In this document: piece by piece, positions 59,652 to 64,000 of the stretch
How the letters are laid out: each line of letters begins with the position of its first letter
Numbering within the stretch: position 1 is the first letter of the stretch
Assembly (NCBI RefSeq): GCF_000721105.1
Contig: NZ_JOEV01000002.1
Location: forward strand, 62,001-126,000
Source: Streptomyces cellulosae
GTDB lineage: Bacteria; Actinomycetota; Actinomycetes; Streptomycetales; Streptomycetaceae
Direction of reading: 5' to 3'
Length of the DNA: 64,000 nt
Notes under the pieces: generated by a model
What the model was told of the DNA's origin: nothing
Seen by the model: the letters and a program-made list of their open reading frames with translations, nothing else
Database searches by the model: none
Program-made: the position numbers and the translations under genes

Positions 59652-59885
59652 CTACCGAGGGCGAACGCCCCCGCCGGCAAGAAACTTGTCCAGCCGGGGA
59701 GCGATAGCAGGGGCGAACTGTGGTGCAGCCTCCTCTAGGTGCCGACTCAGGGTGACCCCTGCCTGGGAGCCAGGACGCCGTCTGTGGAAGAAGGCATGCA
59801 CTCGGTCCCGGGCCGGGAGGTCGGCGGGTGTCCTGCGCCACTTGAAGCCGCTGCCGGTGACGTACCGGATCGCATCCAGGGTCAC
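59652..59885 (-). pseudogene. IS5-type transposase fragment
   Basis: LDAIRYVTGSGFKWRRTPADLPARDRVHAFFHRRR matches the N-terminal DUF4096 region of IS5 transposases. No catalytic domain or ends found; not the same copy as 53523. 59886-60091 beyond it holds nothing I recognise. Confidence 0.55.
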
Positions 59886-60091
59886 GCGGTGGCAGTAGCC
59901 CTCGGCTGACTGACCGCCCCCGGCCCGCAGTCAGGGCCGTGCGACTCCGACCGTGCCACCGTCTGAGTCCCCAGCCGATGACCGCCACCAGGTCATGTAC
60001 GCCATCACGGCGGCGGCTCCGCACCACGGCTTCGTGCTGTCCGCGGACTCCTGCACCGTCACCTCAGGGCATGACGCCGGAGATCAACAAC

Positions 60092-60922
60092 CTAATCGAC
60101 CCTTCCCAGTTCTTTGAACTTACGGGTCTGTTCGGTCAGTGCTCGCTCGGTCGGAAGACGCTCCATGCTCGAAGCTCCGAAGAATCCATGGCAGCGCTCG
60201 GTGCGGGCGAGCACGTAAGCGGCATCGTCGGGCTCAGCAATCGGTCCACCGTGGCACAGGACGATTACGTCCTCACGAACGGCGGCCGCGGCTTGCGCCC
60301 ACTGGTCGATCAGTCGAACGCAGTCGTCCAGACTCTTCGCCGTTTCGGCGCCGATCTTGCCCCCGGTGGTCAGGCCCATGTGACACACGATCACATCGGC
60401 TCCGGCCTGCGTCATGGCACGTGCGTCGTCGGCGCTGAACACGTAGGGCGTGGTGAGCAGGTCCGCCTCATGTGCGGCGGCGATGAGGTCGACCTCCAAG
60501 CCGTAACCCATGCCGGTTTCTTCCAGATTGGCGCGGAACACCCCGTCGATCAGACCGACCGTGGGGAAGTTCTGCACCCCTGCAAACCCCATGGCTTTGA
60601 GCTTCTGCAGAAATGGTGCGCGGAGCATGAACGGATCAGTGCCGCATACGCCTGCTATGACCGGTGTGTGCCGGACCACCGGCAACACCTCCTGCGCCAT
60701 CTCGACGACGATGTCGTTGGCGGATCCGAAGGGCAACAGCCCTGAGAGGCTGCCGCGTCCGGCCATGCGGAAGCGGCCGGAGTTGTAGATCACGATCATG
60801 TCGCTCCCGCCGGCCTCCTCGCACAGGGCGGACAGGCCGGTTCCTGCTCCAGAGCCGATGATGGGGCGGCCGGCTTCGAGTTCGGCACGAAGCCTGGCCA
60901 GCAACGCCTCACGGTTCGTCAT
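60092..60922 (-). CDS. Phosphoenolpyruvate hydrolase family TIM-barrel protein
   Basis: 276 residues from ATG 60922. [36 protein letters not shown] and [11 protein letters not shown] are the family strings; further, [11 protein letters not shown] and [18 protein letters not shown] barrel related to PEP-utilising enzymes. Next to the BKACE gene on the same strand, with a 62-bp gap, so probably a shared catabolic or metabolite-processing role; the reaction in this family is not settled. Confidence 0.75.
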   Translation of the reverse strand: MTNREALLARLRAELEAGRPIIGSGAGTGLSALCEEAGGSDMIVIYNSGRFRMAGRGSLSGLLPFGSANDIVVEMAQEVLPVVRHTPVIAGVCGTDPFMLRAPFLQKLKAMGFAGVQNFPTVGLIDGVFRANLEETGMGYGLEVDLIAAAHEADLLTTPYVFSADDARAMTQAGADVIVCHMGLTTGGKIGAETAKSLDDCVRLIDQWAQAAAAVREDVIVLCHGGPIAEPDDAAYVLARTERCHGFFGASSMERLPTERALTEQTRKFKELGRVD

Positions 60923-60984
60923 GGATTTCCTCGCGGTTGCGGTGTGCGCGTGTCACGCGCCTTGCGTGTGGTGTGGTGGCGCGA

Positions 60985-61917
60985 TCAGGGCCGAGGAGAC
61001 GACTCTTTGAGATCGAGGCGGCGCCGGGTCTCCTGCGGTGTCGCGGGCTGCCGGTGCAGTGCGGTGGCAACGGTGAGGATGCGGTCGACCTGCACCTTGC
61101 TGGACTCGGCGAGCTGGCCCGGCCCGTCCCACAGCGAGTCTTCGAGTCCCACCCGCGCGTTGGCGCCGAGTGCGAGACCGATGGAGCCGAGTCTGATCTG
61201 TGCCGCACCGGCGCCGAGTACCGACCACTCCCATAAGTCACCGAAGAGGCGGTCGGCCGTTCGCCGCATGTGGAGTACGTCCTCGATGTCCGCCCCGATG
61301 CCGCCGAGCAGTCCGAACACGGTCTGCACGAACAGCGGAGGCCTGACCAGGCCGCGGTCGAGGAGGTGGGCGAGGTTGTAGAGGTGAGACGTGTCGTAGC
61401 ACTCGAACTCGAACCGGGTGCCCTGGTCGGAGCAGAGGGCGAGGATGCGCTCGAGGTCGGCGAAGGTGTTCTTGAAGACGAGGTCTCGACTGGCCTCGAG
61501 GTGGCGGCGCTCCCACTCGTGCTGAAACGAGGAGTACCGCTGCAACATGGGGTAGAGGCCGAAGTTCATCGAGCCCATGTTGAGCGAGGCGAGTTCGGGC
61601 GCGAGCTGGACAGCCGGGGCGATCCGCTCGTCGACCGTCATGTGGGGGCTTCCGCCCGTCGTGATGTTGATGACCGCGTCCGAAGAGTCCTTGATGATCG
61701 CGAGGACATCCTTGAACAGGCCCACGTCCTGGACCGGGCGGCCGTCCTGCGGGTCACGCACGTGCAGGTGGAGGATACCGGCGCCGGCTTCGGCGGCGGC
61801 GAGGCCGGCCGCGGCGATCTCCTCCGGGGTCACGGGCAGCGCGGGGGACATCGACGGTGTGTGGATGGCTCCGGTAGGCGCGCAGGTGATGATGGCCGTC
61901 TTCGCAGCGTTCGTCAT
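60985..61917 (-). CDS. BKACE-family beta-keto acid cleavage enzyme
   Basis: 310 residues. Zinc/acid motif near the N-terminus (AGILHLHVRDPQDGRP), middle NITTGGSPHMTVDERI, later FECYDTSHLYNL and FVQTVFGLLGGIGADIEDVLHM. Family reaction: beta-keto acid plus acetyl-CoA gives acetoacetate and a CoA thioester. Substrate unknown. Divergent from the alcohol dehydrogenase. Confidence 0.85.
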   Translation of the reverse strand: MTNAAKTAIITCAPTGAIHTPSMSPALPVTPEEIAAAGLAAAEAGAGILHLHVRDPQDGRPVQDVGLFKDVLAIIKDSSDAVINITTGGSPHMTVDERIAPAVQLAPELASLNMGSMNFGLYPMLQRYSSFQHEWERRHLEASRDLVFKNTFADLERILALCSDQGTRFEFECYDTSHLYNLAHLLDRGLVRPPLFVQTVFGLLGGIGADIEDVLHMRRTADRLFGDLWEWSVLGAGAAQIRLGSIGLALGANARVGLEDSLWDGPGQLAESSKVQVDRILTVATALHRQPATPQETRRRLDLKESSPRP

Positions 61918-61941
61918 TCGTCCCAGGCCTTCCCATCGACA

Positions 61942-62025
61942 ATCGATTATCGAAAGTACGCTCAGAGCAAGCCGCTGGCAACGCTTGACGTACCCCCCGC
62001 ACCTTCCTACGCTATCGATTATCGA
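61942..62025. promoter_or_regulatory. Twin operator sites in the divergent promoter region
   Basis: ATCGATTATCGA at 61942-61953 and 62014-62025, 72 bp apart and in the same orientation. Each is nearly palindromic (ATCGAT-T-ATCGAT at the second). Likely bound by a GntR- or IclR-like regulator, not seen in the window. Confidence 0.55.
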
Positions 62026-62118
62026 TGAAAGAGGGTCCGATTTAGGCCCGGATCAGCCACTGAGTCCCTGTCCCACGGCCCCCGGCGGAACGTGTCTCGA
62101 CGATCATGGAGCTATTGG

Positions 62119-63174
62119 ATGACCCGGATGATGCAGGCACTGGTGGTCAAGGAACCCAGCGTTCTCGAGATCCAGGAGGCGCCGGTACCCGAGCCGGGAC
62201 ACAACGAGGTTCTGGCCCGGGTGCGGGCGGTCTCGATCTGTGGCACCGACGCCCATCTCATCCGCGGTGACTACCCGGGATTCTGGCCGACGGCCTTCCC
62301 GTTCACGCCCGGCCATGAGTGGGCCGGCGAGATCGTCGCGCTGGGGCCCGGTGCGGACGCCTTCGGTTGGAAGACCGGGGACCGCGTGGCGGGAACGAGC
62401 CACAACGCGTGCGGTGCATGCCAGAAGTGCGTCGAGGGACGGTACAACCTCTGCGAGAACTACGGTGCGCCGGGCCTCCACCAGCAGTACGGGCACAACA
62501 CCCAGGGCGTGAACGCCACCTACGCCGTACACAACGTGAAATGCATCTTCCGGCTGCCTGACACCGTCACGTTCGACGAGGGCGCGATCGTCGACCCGGC
62601 GAGCATCGCGCTGCATGTAGCGCGACGTGGCAACATCCAGCCGGGTGACACTGTCGCGGTCACCGGAGCCGGCGCCATCGGCCTCCTCGCCGCAGACGCC
62701 GCACTCATCTGCGGTGCCGCGCGCGTCCTCGTGATCGGCCGGGGCTACCGCCTCCAGAAGGCCGAGGCCCTGGGCTTCGAGACGGTGGATACCAACGCCG
62801 GTGATCCGGTCGCGGCCGTCCGTGAGCTGACAGGTGGCACGGGCGCGGACGTGGTGCTCGAGTGCGCCGGCGTGCCGGAGACACTGACCTGGGGCATGGC
62901 CCTGCTGCGGCGGGGCGGTCGGTGCGCGATGGTCGGCATTCCGACGGCGGGGGTCGCGCTGAAGTGCCAGTCGCTCGTCCTGGACGAGCTGGAACTGGTT
63001 GGTTCCCGGGCGTCGGCCGGTGAAATGCGCCGCGTGATGCCCTTCGTCGCGAACGGCCGTATGCGCGTGGGAGAGCTCATCACACACCGCTTCCCGCTCA
63101 GCGAGTACGATGCCGCGCTCGCGACGTTCAACGACCGTGACAGTGGCGCGATGAAGATCGTCGTACATCCCTGA
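62119..63174 (+). CDS. Zinc alcohol dehydrogenase (threonine/iditol dehydrogenase type)
   Basis: 351 residues; ATG 62119 with GGAG seven bases upstream. Catalytic Zn ligands in SICGTDAH and GHEWAGE; structural Zn in CGACQKCVEGRYNLC; Rossmann AVTGAGAIGLLAADAA and a VVLECAGVPETL stretch. Oxidises a secondary alcohol with NAD(P). Directed away from the BKACE gene under shared operators. Confidence 0.85.
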   Translation: MTRMMQALVVKEPSVLEIQEAPVPEPGHNEVLARVRAVSICGTDAHLIRGDYPGFWPTAFPFTPGHEWAGEIVALGPGADAFGWKTGDRVAGTSHNACGACQKCVEGRYNLCENYGAPGLHQQYGHNTQGVNATYAVHNVKCIFRLPDTVTFDEGAIVDPASIALHVARRGNIQPGDTVAVTGAGAIGLLAADAALICGAARVLVIGRGYRLQKAEALGFETVDTNAGDPVAAVRELTGGTGADVVLECAGVPETLTWGMALLRRGGRCAMVGIPTAGVALKCQSLVLDELELVGSRASAGEMRRVMPFVANGRMRVGELITHRFPLSEYDAALATFNDRDSGAMKIVVHP

Positions 63175-63244
63175 GGGCCTGTGCCCCCGGTTGGAAACCC
63201 CGGAGTTCGTCGCGGTGCAAGCCCGGCTTGAAGGAGGAACAGGG

Positions 63245-64000
63245 ATGAGGTATCACCGACCGACCAGTAAGGCCGACGCGTTGGCCGTCCTCGCGGCCGA
63301 GGGTGACCGCGCCCGTCCACTCGTCGGGGGCACCGATCTTCTGGTCGGGTTGCGGCACAGCACCATCGCCCCGACCTGGATCGTCGATCTCAAGGGGATC
63401 ACCGACCTGCCAGAGCCGATCACACTGACGGAAGACGGCATCAGGATCGGCCCCACCATGACCCTCGGTGAGTTGGTCGCGCACCTGGACGTGCGTCGGT
63501 CGTTTCCCGCGCTGAGTGAGGCCGCACTCACCGTCGGCTCCGTCGCGATCAGGAACCGGGCCAGCCTGGTGGGCAACCTCTGCAACGCCTCCCCGGCCGC
63601 CGACACGGTTCCCGCGCTCCTTGTGTTGGGAGCGGTCGTCACCATCGAGTCGGTCGACGGCGCTCGCACCGTTTCGCTGGCCGACTTCTTCCTGGGGCCT
63701 CGCAGGACGCAGTGTCACGCGTCCGCGCTGGTCACGCGGATCGACCTGCCGTGGCCGCCCGCAGGGACCGGGTCCGCGTTTCAGCGACTGACCCGGCGAC
63801 GCGGGGTTGATCTGGGCACGGTCAGTGTCGCGGCTGCCGTATCCAGCGACGGGCGGATGTCGCTCGGTCTGGGTGCTGTGGGCCCGAAGCCGCTCATGGC
63901 CGAGGTGGCCGAACCAGTGGATCTGACCGACGAACCCCAGCTGGAGAGGGTCCTCGACCAGCTACTGAACGTCGCAGCACCGATCACCGACGTCCGCGCG
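63245..64000 (+). CDS. FAD-binding subunit of a xanthine dehydrogenase/CO-dehydrogenase-type enzyme (partial)
   Basis: ATG 63245 after AAGGAGG; the frame is open to the right edge. VGGTDLLVGLR (FAD) and TVGSVAIRNRASLVGNLCNASPAAD (FAD isoalloxazine/phosphate region) are the CoxM/XdhB hallmarks. The molybdopterin and 2Fe-2S subunits should follow outside the window. Confidence 0.9.
   Translation, partial: MRYHRPTSKADALAVLAAEGDRARPLVGGTDLLVGLRHSTIAPTWIVDLKGITDLPEPITLTEDGIRIGPTMTLGELVAHLDVRRSFPALSEAALTVGSVAIRNRASLVGNLCNASPAADTVPALLVLGAVVTIESVDGARTVSLADFFLGPRRTQCHASALVTRIDLPWPPAGTGSAFQRLTRRRGVDLGTVSVAAAVSSDGRMSLGLGAVGPKPLMAEVAEPVDLTDEPQLERVLDQLLNVAAPITDVRA

Noticed and set aside
63184-63202. CCCCGGTTGGAAACCCCGG as a fourth copy of the palindromic operator
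   Set aside because: Loop and arms do not match the 10501/14504 consensus and it lies in unrelated chromosomal DNA.

Overview
The window is from a Streptomyces or close relative. It is very GC-rich, uses many GTG and TTG starts and overlapping ATGA/GTGA/TTGA gene junctions, and carries families typical of that group (WhiB, DUF317, DUF2637, SCO6880/SCO6881-type transfer proteins, HxlR-type regulators, MAB_1171c). It reads as a mobile or subtelomeric accessory region: a conjugative element, a patch of prophage debris with defence-like genes, a relaxase module and several IS scars, followed by catabolic genes that look chromosomal.

Layout. 0.66-9.1 kb (minus): a type IV secretion-like mating operon with an NlpC/P60 hydrolase, an SH3-like secreted protein, a two-TM DUF6112-like protein, a VirB8-like protein, a polytopic SCO6881-type protein, an SCO6880-type protein and a VirB4-type ATPase. 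9.2-25.6 kb (plus): a long, tightly coupled set of accessory genes. It holds a DNA methyltransferase, DUF4913, a RelE-like protein, a GNAT, a family of small helical paralogues, two winged-helix regulators, an ATP-grasp ligase between two MFS exporters, an HAD protein, DUF317 proteins and a frameshifted sortase-anchored surface protein. A palindromic operator recurs upstream of three of these genes. 25.6-36.6 kb: a mosaic of phage late-gene remnants (tail fibre end, holin-like protein), two paralogous HEPN plus zinc-ribbon proteins, an HNH-type protein, a Trypco2 protein, an abortive-infection (Abi_C) protein, a broken IS110 element, and a serine-recombinase remnant joined to a DUF4238 gene.

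36.8-39.7 kb: DUF317-type genes and a PD-(D/E)XK nuclease. 39.7-48.6 kb (minus): a mobilisation operon (small leader protein, replication-type wHTH protein, zinc-finger protein, WhiB, DUF2637 protein, two small proteins, MobC-like protein and relaxase). It has an oriT-like palindrome inside mobC and a dense DNA-level repeat (CGGTCCCCG) inside the DUF2637 gene. 49.2-52.8 kb: a coupled XRE - ImmA/IrrE - MAB_1171c - amidase cassette. 53.5-54.4 kb: a complete but mutated IS5-type element. 55.0-55.5 kb: a degenerate type I-E-like CRISPR array without cas genes. 55.5-58.9 kb: alkane hydroxylase operon (TetR / alkB - two rubredoxins - rubredoxin reductase). 59.1-59.9 kb: transporter and transposase remnants. 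60.1-64.0 kb: a catabolic cluster (PEP-hydrolase-family protein, BKACE enzyme, Zn alcohol dehydrogenase, FAD subunit of a molybdenum hydroxylase), with a pair of ATCGATTATCGA operators in the divergent promoter region.

How they fit (inference): the 0.7-9.1 kb operon would supply the mating channel and the 41-48 kb operon the relaxosome and its control. The genes between are cargo and passengers. The coupling ATPase (VirD4), an intact integrase and a clear replication origin are not visible here.
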